Part shown: positions 1-6,766 of the stretch, piece by piece
How the letters are laid out: each line of letters opens with the position of its first letter
How positions within the stretch are numbered: the stretch's first letter is position 1
Position numbers and translations under genes: made by a program
The notes under the pieces: generated by a model
Told to the model about the DNA's origin: nothing
Databases searched by the model: none
What the model saw: only the letters and a program-made list of their open reading frames with translations
Source: Desulfobacteraceae bacterium
GTDB lineage: Bacteria > Desulfobacterota > Desulfobacteria > Desulfobacterales > Desulfosalsimonadaceae
NCBI GenBank assembly: GCA_021162325.1
Contig: JAGGYV010000012.1
Span: 1 to 6,836, forward strand
Reading direction: 5' to 3'
Length of the DNA: 6,836 nucleotides

Positions 1-579
1 GCCTGTTTCCAGATTTGAAACCAGCATTTGCGCCACGGTTTTTTTAAATTTTTGGGTGATACCGGCCACGCCCCTTACGCATTGTTCCAGGCGAGCCATT
101 TCCTGATAAAAGGGTGTTCGATTAAACGCCCGATATTGCTCGTGACCGCATTGTGCGTCAAATTCATGACAGCCCGGACCGAAAATTTTATGTTTAATTG
201 GATGTGAGAATTCATGAGGAATACCATGGAGCCGGCAAATCATCGGGCGGTATTCATAAAGCACACAAAGCCCTTTTATGTTTAGCGGACACATAACACG
301 GGAAATGTTTCCGATAGCTTCTTCCTGCAATACTTTTTCGTTGACCTCTGCGGACCGGATTCGGATTTCTTCCTGAACATGTTCTTCCAGATCCGCGAAC
401 CCTGTGCGAAGATACAAAAATTCGATAACTGTATGGTGATAAAACCGGGTCAGACAGCAATTATCCGAACAAGGAAAGCAATAAAAACCGTAGGCGCCAG
501 CCACCTCATCATACACCTGATCCATTTGGGCGTACAGCGACTCCAAGTCATCGAAAAATATGGCATATCTATCGAACAT
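1..579 (-). CDS. YkgJ-family cysteine-cluster protein, 3' end cut by window edge
   Basis: From an ATG at 579-577 the minus strand stays open for 193 codons to the first base of the window, so the C-terminus is missing. The protein shows the cysteine pattern of the YkgJ (UPF0153) family: CxxCxxxCC at C34, C37, C41 and C42, then CPL at C97, GLC at C105, the RPxxCR motif with C115, and further cysteines at C137 and C144. In this family the cysteines are thought to bind zinc or an Fe-S cluster; the biochemical role is unknown. The start lies 6 bases after the dgt stop codon, so the two genes are very probably cotranscribed and perhaps translationally coupled. A GTG directly upstream (582-580) is an equally possible start; no clear Shine-Dalgarno sequence is seen for either. 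The family assignment is firm, the function is not. Confidence 0.8.
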   Translation of the reverse strand, partial: MFDRYAIFFDDLESLYAQMDQVYDEVAGAYGFYCFPCSDNCCLTRFYHHTVIEFLYLRTGFADLEEHVQEEIRIRSAEVNEKVLQEEAIGNISRVMCPLNIKGLCVLYEYRPMICRLHGIPHEFSHPIKHKIFGPGCHEFDAQCGHEQYRAFNRTPFYQEMARLEQCVRGVAGITQKFKKTVAQMLVSNLETG

Positions 580-585
580 CACGAG

Positions 586-1728
586 TTAAACCAGCGGGGC
601 AGGAACAAACAGTTCATTGTACAGATTTAATATATATCGATCGGTAATGCTGGCGATAAAATCACAAATTATGCGCTCTAAGGGGACTTTGTGAGAATAC
701 ATCACATCGATTTCCATACTTTTGAGCCGTGCCCCTAGCTCATCCGGATGACTCAAAAAATAGGTATAGATTTCCGATATCATTTTTTTAGCTTTAACAA
801 ATTCCGCATGAACATTTTTTGATTGGTACACGTTTTCATAAAGAAATTCCCGCAAATCCGTCATTGCCGAAAACACCGGCTCGCTCAATTGCAAATCAAT
901 CGTATTATCATGCACCTGACTTGAATAAATCAAATCCCGGATCATGGTGGTGGCCCGTTGAGAATGGGATTTTCCCAAAACCGCTGAACAGGATTTGGGT
1001 ACCTGACCTTTGGTAATCACTCCGCTGCGAATGGCATCATCCAGATCATGATTTAAGTAAGCAATGATATCGGCAATTCTGACAACCTGGCCTTCTATAG
1101 TGCATGCCTTACCCTTGGGGTCAAGCGGAAGGATAGGCCCAAACCCCTTGGAATGTTTTACAATTCCATTACGAACCTCGTATGTCAGATTCAAACCGCT
1201 GCCGTTTCGCTCCAAAAGATCCACCACCCGAAGACTCTGGGTCGTGTGTGAAAAGTCTGGTGAAAAAATTTCCTGTAATGCGGTTTCACCACTATGACCG
1301 AACGGGGTATGCCCAATATCATGTGCCAATGCAATGGCTTCCGCCAGATCTTCGTTTAAGCGCATGGCCCGACTGATGGTTCTGGCAACCTCGGCCACTT
1401 CAAGGGTATGGGTTAGACGGGTTCGGTAGTGATCCCCCAAAGGAGAGAGAAATACTTGGGTTTTATGCTTTAATCTTCTGAAAGAATTGGAAAAAACAAT
1501 CCTGTCCCTGTCCTGCTGGTAAACCGTTCGAACCGGGCAAGGCGTCTCCGGACGAACACGACCTCTGGAAGCAGATGACAACATCCCAAACGGCGAGATA
1601 AAGGAGGCTTCCCTTTTTTCAAACGCCTCACGAATAGACAGTTCCGTTTCGGAATGATGGTTATTTTTATCAATATTTTCGCGTACATTCATGGCAGTTA
1701 TGTCAAAATTAATACGATTGCTTTTCAC
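586..1728 (-). CDS. dgt: deoxyguanosinetriphosphate triphosphohydrolase-like HD-domain protein
   Basis: This 380-residue protein belongs to the dGTPase branch of the HD phosphohydrolases, which cleave dNTPs to the deoxynucleoside and tripolyphosphate and so adjust the cytoplasmic dNTP pool. The HD metal ligands are all present: H107 in the TRLTHTLEV motif, H136-D137 in LAHDIGHTPFGH, and D220 in RIADIIAY, followed by NHDLDDAIRSG. The family signature NSFRRLKHKTQVF starts at residue 81. Length fits the shorter, type-2 dgtpase-like proteins (roughly 330-380 residues). The longest frame begins with GTG at 1728, but an ATG at 1692 (residue 13) is the alternative and gives a length nearer the family norm; neither has a good ribosome binding site. 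The gene is preceded by a 314-base non-coding gap after the dus-like gene and followed after 6 bases by the YkgJ-type gene. Substrate preference among dNTPs cannot be read from the sequence. Confidence 0.93.
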   Translation of the reverse strand: MKSNRINFDITAMNVRENIDKNNHHSETELSIREAFEKREASFISPFGMLSSASRGRVRPETPCPVRTVYQQDRDRIVFSNSFRRLKHKTQVFLSPLGDHYRTRLTHTLEVAEVARTISRAMRLNEDLAEAIALAHDIGHTPFGHSGETALQEIFSPDFSHTTQSLRVVDLLERNGSGLNLTYEVRNGIVKHSKGFGPILPLDPKGKACTIEGQVVRIADIIAYLNHDLDDAIRSGVITKGQVPKSCSAVLGKSHSQRATTMIRDLIYSSQVHDNTIDLQLSEPVFSAMTDLREFLYENVYQSKNVHAEFVKAKKMISEIYTYFLSHPDELGARLKSMEIDVMYSHKVPLERIICDFIASITDRYILNLYNELFVPAPLV

Positions 1729-1766
1729 GGCCGCGCCTGTTTATCCAACAGCATTATTAAGGATAA

Positions 1767-1796
1767 GCTATATCAACAGATTTTCAAAAATGTAAA
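1767..1796 (-). promoter_or_regulatory. possible sigma-70-type promoter for dgt
   Basis: On the minus strand a TTTACA box (1796-1791) is followed after 18 bases by TATAGC (1772-1767), in an AT-rich stretch about 40 bases before the GTG start of dgt. The boxes match the consensus at 4-5 of 6 positions each. In AT-rich DNA such matches occur by chance, so this is suggestive only. If real, dgt and the YkgJ-type gene could be transcribed independently of the dus-like gene. Confidence 0.3.
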
Positions 1797-1873
1797 GTTT
1801 TTTATATGAAACTCTGCCCAAAAGACGATCAGCCTGAAAGTTTCAATCTTTGATTTTGTAATAGAGGTATTTA

Positions 1874-1898
1874 GTTGTTGAACGGAAAGTTCAATAAC
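1874..1898. repeat. small inverted repeat (10-bp stem, 5-base loop)
   Basis: The arms at 1874-1883 (GTTGTTGAAC) and 1889-1898 (GTTCAATAAC) pair over 10 positions with a single G-T wobble, around a GGAAA loop. It sits 10 bases left of the larger palindromic element. On the plus strand it is soon followed by a weak TTTT; on the minus strand, the direction of the flanking genes, no U-run follows, so terminator activity is doubtful. Confidence 0.5.
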
Positions 1899-1908
1899 GA
1901 CAACTTTT

Positions 1909-1997
1909 CTGTCATTGCGCGGGAGGTACGACCAAAGCAATCCCATAAAAATCAAGGGATTACTTCGTCGTTCGTTCCTCACTTCTCGTAATGACAG
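1909..1997. repeat. dispersed palindromic repeat (REP/MITE-like element)
   Basis: The left arm (1909-1944) begins CTGTCATTGCGCGGGAGG and ends AAAGCAATCCC; the reverse complement of the right arm (1956-1997) begins CTGTCATTACGAGAAGTGAG and ends CGACGAAGTAATCCC. The arms are thus imperfect inverted copies around an 11-base AT-rich centre. Both resemble the consensus GTCATTGCGAGGAGCGAAGC...GAAGCAATC, which I know as a highly dispersed intergenic repeat in many bacterial genomes, including Deltaproteobacteria. No coding capacity and no obvious target-site duplication are seen. It starts 45 bases after the dus-like stop codon, so in the transcript it would form a long hairpin that could protect the upstream mRNA or attenuate read-through to dgt. 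The palindrome is seen directly; the repeat-family link is from memory of the consensus. Confidence 0.75.
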
Positions 1998-2042
1998 ACG
2001 GGATTCATGGTTTTCGTTCAGGCAATATTTAGGAAACTTCCC

Positions 2043-3065
2043 TTACCGAAATAAATTTAAATTGGGACGGTCAGCCAGTTCCGGGGAGTGGTCAAAAAAT
2101 GCATCTACGGCAGATTCAATTTCGGAAAAATCATCTGCCCGGGACATTTTTTTTAAAAAACTGTGGCCGAATCGAAAAAGGGCGGCATTGTAGACCGCCA
2201 TTTTTTTGAATTTCCGGATCGCCGGCGTGGGCTCATAGTGCTTATTCAACAAAAAAAACATCTGCTTCATATTGCTTTTGTAAGTTTCCATTTCAACAAC
2301 GCTTCCGTTACGCCATTGGGAAAACACCCAGGGCTTGGCAATAGCAATACGTCCCAGCGAGACCCCGTCACATTCAGTGGTTTCAATCATTTTTTCACAA
2401 TCATCTTGCGTAAAGACTTCCCCATTCCCAAAAACCGGGATCGACACGGCCTGTTTGACATGCCGGATATACTCCCATTTCGGTGGCCGGGTCCTTCTGT
2501 CCGGGGCAACACGGGGATGAAAAATCAATGCATCCGAACCCGCCCCTTCAAACCGACGCGCCAGTTCCACCGCCAGGTCCGGGCGGTCCTCCCACCCGGT
2601 CCTGAATTTAACCGTCAGCGGAATAGAGATGGCATTTCGGACATCACGAACCATTTTCACTGCAACTTCGGGTGTTTTTAACAATGCCGCCCCACATTTT
2701 TTTTTGCAGATAGCGGCCACGGAACACCCGAAATTAAGGTCCACCCCAAAAAAGCCTTCGGCTTCCACCCTTTTTGCCGCCGCTACCATAATTTCGGGGT
2801 CTGATCCAAATATCTGACAAACCAGGCGCGAAAGTTCTTCATCCCGCCACCGAAACACCGGAGAAAAATAACGGTTTTCCTGGGGGATGGATCGGGCGCT
2901 GCACATTTCGGTAAACAGCAGGCCACATCCGCCATAGCTATCCAGCAGTTCCCGGTATGCGACATGGGTCAAACCGCTCATGGGCGCAAGAATCAGCCGG
3001 CCGTCAATGACGCGATTGCCTATTTTTAACGGTGTGTTGATGAGTTGTCGGGTTTCTTTTTTCAT
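2043..3065 (-). CDS. tRNA-dihydrouridine synthase family protein (divergent active-site loop)
   Basis: The 340-residue protein has the FMN-dependent TIM-barrel plan of the Dus family, which reduces uridine to dihydrouridine in tRNA. Visible landmarks in order: APMSGLT at 27-33 (flavin binding), VDLNFGC at 108-114 with the presumed catalytic C114, TVKFRTGW at 151-158 with K153, IFHPR with H183 at 181-185, VFGNGEV at 211-217 and the LGR phosphate-binding motif at 237-239. The C-terminal helical part (about 255-330) retains the Dus-like AIRKFKKMAVY stretch. The active-site loop is odd: the usual GCP is GCS, and the loop carries two further cysteines, C120 and C124, flanking KKK. Start is the ATG at 3065; no clear ribosome binding site precedes it. 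The gene is transcribed away from cstA. It most resembles the DusB-like group, but which tRNA position it modifies, or whether it modifies tRNA at all, cannot be told. Confidence 0.85.
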   Translation of the reverse strand: MKKETRQLINTPLKIGNRVIDGRLILAPMSGLTHVAYRELLDSYGGCGLLFTEMCSARSIPQENRYFSPVFRWRDEELSRLVCQIFGSDPEIMVAAAKRVEAEGFFGVDLNFGCSVAAICKKKCGAALLKTPEVAVKMVRDVRNAISIPLTVKFRTGWEDRPDLAVELARRFEGAGSDALIFHPRVAPDRRTRPPKWEYIRHVKQAVSIPVFGNGEVFTQDDCEKMIETTECDGVSLGRIAIAKPWVFSQWRNGSVVEMETYKSNMKQMFFLLNKHYEPTPAIRKFKKMAVYNAALFRFGHSFLKKMSRADDFSEIESAVDAFFDHSPELADRPNLNLFR

Positions 3066-3124
3066 AGGGGGCTTATATGCGATTTTTTACGCAATCGCAA
3101 GCCCATCGGAGGATGCGTTTCCCA

Positions 3125-3153
3125 AAAATAAAACATCAAACTTTAAATTTCAA
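3125..3153 (-). promoter_or_regulatory. possible sigma-70-type promoter for dus-like gene
   Basis: In the 140-base divergent intergenic region, the minus strand carries TTGAAA (3153-3148), a 17-base spacer and TATTTT (3130-3125), about 60 bases before the dus-like start codon. The -35 matches 5 of 6 consensus bases and the -10 matches 4 of 6, at ideal spacing. A small inverted repeat, GCGATT at 3078-3083 with AATCGC at 3092-3097, lies in the predicted leader. The opposing cstA promoter should overlap this region: a TATGATAAT stretch at 3160-3168 on the plus strand could be its -10, but no good -35 accompanies it. Confidence 0.35.
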
Positions 3154-3193
3154 ACAAACTATGATAATCAATAATTAAAAAATTGAATTCTAA

Positions 3194-3200
3194 AAGGAGG
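3194..3200 (+). promoter_or_regulatory. strong ribosome binding site fixing a TTG start
   Basis: AAGGAGG lies 5 bases before a TTG codon at 3206-3208. It is the best Shine-Dalgarno match in the window, and it supports TTG as the cstA start over the next in-frame ATG at 3236, which would also cut into the first membrane segment. Confidence 0.8.
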
Positions 3201-3205
3201 TCGCT

Positions 3206-4906
3206 TTGAACACTCTCTTTCTGGCCGCCATCATAATGGGCGCCTATCTTATTGCCTATTTCACTTATGGAAAATTTTTAGGCAAAAAGATTTTCCATAT
3301 AGCAGCAGACAATGTGTGTCCCTCTCATGAATTGCAGGATGATATCGATTTTATTCCCACCAACAAACATATTCTATTTGGCCATCATTTTACGTCTATA
3401 GCCGGACTGGGGCCCATTGTCGGGCCGGCGGTTGCCATTATCTGGGGCTGGGTACCGGCAGTGCTATGGGTGCTGTTCGGCTCCATTTTTTTTGGGGCAG
3501 TCCATGATTTCGGTGCGTTGGTCGTGTCCCTGCGCCATCAGGGACGCTCCATCGGTGATCTGTCTGCCGACATCATCAATCCTCGGGTCCGATCATTATT
3601 TTTGTTAATTATCTTCCTTTTTCTGTTAATTCTTATCGCTGTTTTTGCCCTGGTCATTGCCATTCTCTTCACCATGTACCCCCAGGCGGTAATCCCTGTC
3701 TGGGTCGAAGTCCCCATTGCCGTGTGGCTGGGATATATGGTTTATAAAAAGAACTGCAGTCATGTCACACTTGGCATCATTGCTGTTATTTTAATGTATC
3801 TATTTGTGGGGGTGGGCGCGTATGTGCCGGTTGACCTTCAAATGTTTGGACTCAGCGACGGGAATGTCCTGATTGTCTGGATGATAATTTTATTCGTTTA
3901 TGCCTACATTGCATCCACACTACCGGTCCAGACGCTTCTGCAACCCAGGGATTACATCAACTCCCACCAGCTCTTCATTGCACTGGCACTTTTACTCGCC
4001 GGTGTATTAATCGCCCAACCTGAAATTGTCGCGCCGGCATATAATGCATCCCCGGTCGGCGCCCCGCCCATGTGGCCGTATTTGTTTGTCATCATTGCCT
4101 GCGGGGCCATCTCAGGATTTCATTCTCTGGTGAGCTCCGGGACATCATCCAAACAGTGTTATTCGGAAACAGATGCCCGGTTTATAGGATATGGTTCCAT
4201 GCTGATGGAAGGAACGCTTTCCGCGCTGGTTATTGTCTCTGTCGCCGGCGGTATCGGCCTTGGACTCACCACCGGAGACGGTGAAATTCTTACCGGGCAT
4301 GCGGCTTTTTCCCACCACTATGCTTCATGGGCGGCAGCTTCGGGCCTTGGCGCAAAAATCGGTGCCTTTGTGACAGGGGCCGCAAACATGATAGAGGCCT
4401 GCGGTATTCCCGCCAATATCACGATGACCATCATGGGGGTTTTTATTGTTTCCTTTGCCGCCACATCGCTGGATACAGCCACACGACTTCAACGATATAT
4501 CGTCGGAGAGCTGGCGACTGCTTACAAACTTCCCTGGCTGGCACGCAGGCATCCGGCCACATTAATTGCGGTGTTAAGTGCTTTTGTTCTGGCGTTTTAT
4601 AATGGTTCCGGAAAGGGTGCGATGATTCTCTGGCCGCTATTCGGGACCGTCAACCAATTACTTGCCTCCATGGCGCTGCTGGTGATTACCATTTACCTGC
4701 TAAAACAACGCAGTTCCATCATATTTACAGCCATTCCAATGTTTTTTATGATCATCATGACGGGCTGGGCGATGATACTGGGACTCCAAAATTTTTACCA
4801 TGATCAAAACTGGTTGCTGTTTGTGATCAGCAGCATGGTATTTGTCTTAGAAATATGGATGATTATAGAAGCGATTCTGTATTTTAAAAAGAAAATCAAC
4901 AGTTAA
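3206..4906 (+). CDS. cstA: CstA-family carbon starvation / peptide or pyruvate transporter, short form
   Basis: The 566-residue protein is strongly hydrophobic throughout, with about 15 predicted membrane segments (for example near 3-21, 130-156, 187-207, 220-238, 290-312, 403-422, 471-498 and 535-560), so it is an inner-membrane protein. CstA hallmarks are present: HFTSIAGLGPIVGPA at 61-75, GAVHDFGAL at 97-105, SGFHSLVSSGTSSKQ near 303-317, the MEACGIPANI stretch near 395-404, and LWPLFGTVNQLLA near 475-487. Known members CstA and BtsT/YjiY of E. coli import pyruvate and have been linked to peptide uptake under carbon limitation; they are about 700 residues, so this is a shorter form lacking part of the C-terminal region. 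Start is TTG, fixed by AAGGAGG 5 bases upstream. It is followed after 72 bases, with no terminator seen, by an acyl-CoA ligase on the same strand, which suggests a shared transcript. The substrate is not readable from sequence. Confidence 0.93.
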   Translation: MNTLFLAAIIMGAYLIAYFTYGKFLGKKIFHIAADNVCPSHELQDDIDFIPTNKHILFGHHFTSIAGLGPIVGPAVAIIWGWVPAVLWVLFGSIFFGAVHDFGALVVSLRHQGRSIGDLSADIINPRVRSLFLLIIFLFLLILIAVFALVIAILFTMYPQAVIPVWVEVPIAVWLGYMVYKKNCSHVTLGIIAVILMYLFVGVGAYVPVDLQMFGLSDGNVLIVWMIILFVYAYIASTLPVQTLLQPRDYINSHQLFIALALLLAGVLIAQPEIVAPAYNASPVGAPPMWPYLFVIIACGAISGFHSLVSSGTSSKQCYSETDARFIGYGSMLMEGTLSALVIVSVAGGIGLGLTTGDGEILTGHAAFSHHYASWAAASGLGAKIGAFVTGAANMIEACGIPANITMTIMGVFIVSFAATSLDTATRLQRYIVGELATAYKLPWLARRHPATLIAVLSAFVLAFYNGSGKGAMILWPLFGTVNQLLASMALLVITIYLLKQRSSIIFTAIPMFFMIIMTGWAMILGLQNFYHDQNWLLFVISSMVFVLEIWMIIEAILYFKKKINS

Positions 4907-4978
4907 GATTCGCTTAATAATACAGAAAATCAAATTCCATTAACCCGCATCAACGGAAAAATCCAAAAAGGGGGCAGC

Positions 4979-6691
4979 ATGACAAAAAACTTCAATGCAT
5001 GGCCGGAACAATGGCCAAAAAATCTCAACTATCCGGATAGACCGATCCATTACTTTCTTGAAGATACAGCGGAACGGGTTCCCAACCGGATCGCCATCCA
5101 TTTCGGCGGTATGGTGCTCACCTATGGTGAATTAAAAACCCTGGTGGATCGTTTTGCCACAGCCCTTTCCGGCCTGGGCATTGAAAAAGGGGAACGGTTT
5201 GCCATTCATCTGCCGAATATGCCCCAGTTTGCCATCGCATACTATGCGGTACTCAAAATCGGTGCGGTGTTTACACCCGTAAGCCCCCTGCTCTCCCCAC
5301 AGGAAGTCACCCACCAATTGAACGATTCGGGCGCTAAAACCCTTTTATCGCTGGACCTGGTCTATCCCGGAATCGCATCCATCATCCCGGAGACAAAGGT
5401 GGAAAGGGTCATCTCTACCAGTATCGGGGACTGCTATAATGCGATTATCGTACCACTCAAACCCATTGGCAAGCTCCCGGTTCCCAATACACTGGATATG
5501 GCAGAACTGATCCGGGATAATGAACCGAACCCTCCGGAAGTCGACATTGATGTGTATACCGATCTTGCCCATCTGGCATATACCGGCGGTACCACCGGCG
5601 TATCCAAGGGCGTCATGCTCACCCACAAAAATGTAGCCTCCAACACGGTCCAGTTCGGCTGCTGGTTCAATGGGGCGCAAATGGAAACAAAAGACGGAAA
5701 AGTCGAACTTGTGTTTCCCAAAGGGGTTGATCCTGAAAAAGACCGACTGGTTGCACGTGATCAAGAAACCGCCCTGGTAGTGGTTCCCTGGTTCCATGCC
5801 ATGGGGACCATCGGATACCTCAACAATATGATTTCCGGCGGCACCACCATGGTGGTGTTTCCCCGATTTGACCCCACAGAATATATCGAGGCGGTCAAAA
5901 AATTCTCCGCCACCACCCTGGGCGGGGCACCCCAACTGTATGTGCCGCTGATCAATATGCCGGGATTTGAAAACTATGATCTTTCCGGCATCAAGTTAAT
6001 CGGCTCCGGGGCCGCTCCTTTGCCCATGACAATCCTGGATGCCATGAAGAAATCGTTTACATCCAGTGTGGTGATTGAAGCTTACGGCCTGACCGAGTGT
6101 GCCATGGGCGCTGTCTGCAACCCGCCCATCCCCGGAAAAACAAAAGCCGGATCCGTGGGCTTACCGGTCTTTGATACCGAATGCAAGGTGGTGGATGCAG
6201 CCACCGGGGAAAATCTTGCACCGGGCGAAGAAGGTGAAATCTGCATTAAAGGCCCCCAGGTCATGGCCGGTTACTGGAACCGGCCGGAAGCCACCGCCGA
6301 AGTCCTGAAAGACGGGTGGCTGTATACCGGTGATATCGGCCACGAGGATAAAGACGGATACTTCTTTATCACCGACCGGATAAAAGACCTGATCCTTTAT
6401 AAAGGCTACAATGTGTATCCCCGTGAACTCGAAGAAGTCCTGTTTACCCATCCGGCGATTGAAATGTGCGGGATTGTGGGGAAACCGGATGAGACAGCCG
6501 GTGAACTCCCGGTCGCCTTTGTGCAGCTCAAGGCCGGGAAACAGGCAACCGCTGATGAACTGATTGAATATGTCAATTCAAAGGTGGCCGCATATAAAAA
6601 GCTGCGGGCGGTCCACTTTATCGATCTGATTCCGGTGTCCCCGGCAGGCAAAGTATTAAAGCGTGAACTCAGGGATCAGCTGACCGGCTAA
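4979..6691 (+). CDS. AMP-forming acyl-CoA ligase (long-chain fatty acid CoA ligase, FadD-like)
   Basis: The 570-residue protein is a full-length member of the ANL adenylate-forming superfamily, which activates a carboxylic acid with ATP to an acyl-AMP and then a CoA thioester. The P-loop is YTGGTTGVSKGV at 201-212; the TGG form is typical of FadD-type enzymes. PWFHAMGT lies at 270-277, AYGLTEC at 368-374 with Mg-binding E373, YTGDIG at 449-454 with ribose-binding D452, the hinge region DRIKD at 466-470, GYNVYPRELE at 476-485, and the C-terminal catalytic lysine K558 in SPAGKVLKREL. All key residues are intact. A stretch of about 30 residues between the P-loop and the PWFH motif (about 230-262) is charged and looks inserted relative to compact ligases. 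The ATG follows an AGGGGG ribosome binding site by 4 bases. No signal peptide is seen, so it is cytoplasmic or membrane-associated. Chain length preference, or an aromatic substrate, cannot be excluded. Confidence 0.94.
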   Translation: MTKNFNAWPEQWPKNLNYPDRPIHYFLEDTAERVPNRIAIHFGGMVLTYGELKTLVDRFATALSGLGIEKGERFAIHLPNMPQFAIAYYAVLKIGAVFTPVSPLLSPQEVTHQLNDSGAKTLLSLDLVYPGIASIIPETKVERVISTSIGDCYNAIIVPLKPIGKLPVPNTLDMAELIRDNEPNPPEVDIDVYTDLAHLAYTGGTTGVSKGVMLTHKNVASNTVQFGCWFNGAQMETKDGKVELVFPKGVDPEKDRLVARDQETALVVVPWFHAMGTIGYLNNMISGGTTMVVFPRFDPTEYIEAVKKFSATTLGGAPQLYVPLINMPGFENYDLSGIKLIGSGAAPLPMTILDAMKKSFTSSVVIEAYGLTECAMGAVCNPPIPGKTKAGSVGLPVFDTECKVVDAATGENLAPGEEGEICIKGPQVMAGYWNRPEATAEVLKDGWLYTGDIGHEDKDGYFFITDRIKDLILYKGYNVYPRELEEVLFTHPAIEMCGIVGKPDETAGELPVAFVQLKAGKQATADELIEYVNSKVAAYKKLRAVHFIDLIPVSPAGKVLKRELRDQLTG

Positions 6692-6766
6692 CCAAAGAAT
6701 AATATGAATAAGTTTATATATGATCAGATTGTTCCGGTATCTTGCCCTTTTAATCAGGAAATTAAA

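Larger units (their letters stand above)
1729..2042. other. non-coding gap between dus-like gene and dgt
   Basis: This 314-base gap separates two minus-strand genes. No credible coding frame is seen; short frames through it have no family resemblance. It is AT-rich near dgt and holds, from right to left, an 89-base palindromic repeat, a smaller hairpin and a possible promoter for dgt (each listed separately). Neither inverted repeat is followed by a clear U-run in the minus direction, so a classic intrinsic terminator for the dus-like gene is not evident. Confidence 0.7.

Noticed and set aside
1909..1997. Palindrome considered as an intrinsic terminator for the dus-like gene
   Set aside because: The arms are long and imperfect, no U-run follows in the minus direction, and the sequence matches a dispersed repeat consensus better than a terminator.
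2163..2681. 172-codon open frame on the plus strand opposite the dus-like gene
   Set aside because: It lies wholly antisense to a gene with clear family motifs, its translation has no recognisable domain, and it has no ribosome binding site of note.
3078..3097. Inverted repeat GCGATT/AATCGC before the dus-like gene considered as an operator or riboswitch
   Set aside because: The stem is only 6 bp with an 8-base loop, too short to separate from chance; no known riboswitch core is visible.
4327..4602. Open frame inside cstA in another frame
   Set aside because: It overlaps a conserved transporter segment and its sequence, rich in arginine, histidine and cysteine, looks like an out-of-frame reading.
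5345..5935. 196-codon open frame on the minus strand opposite the acyl-CoA ligase
   Set aside because: It is a shadow of the ligase coding frame: its glycine- and histidine-rich composition reflects the codon use of the opposite strand and it shows no family motif.
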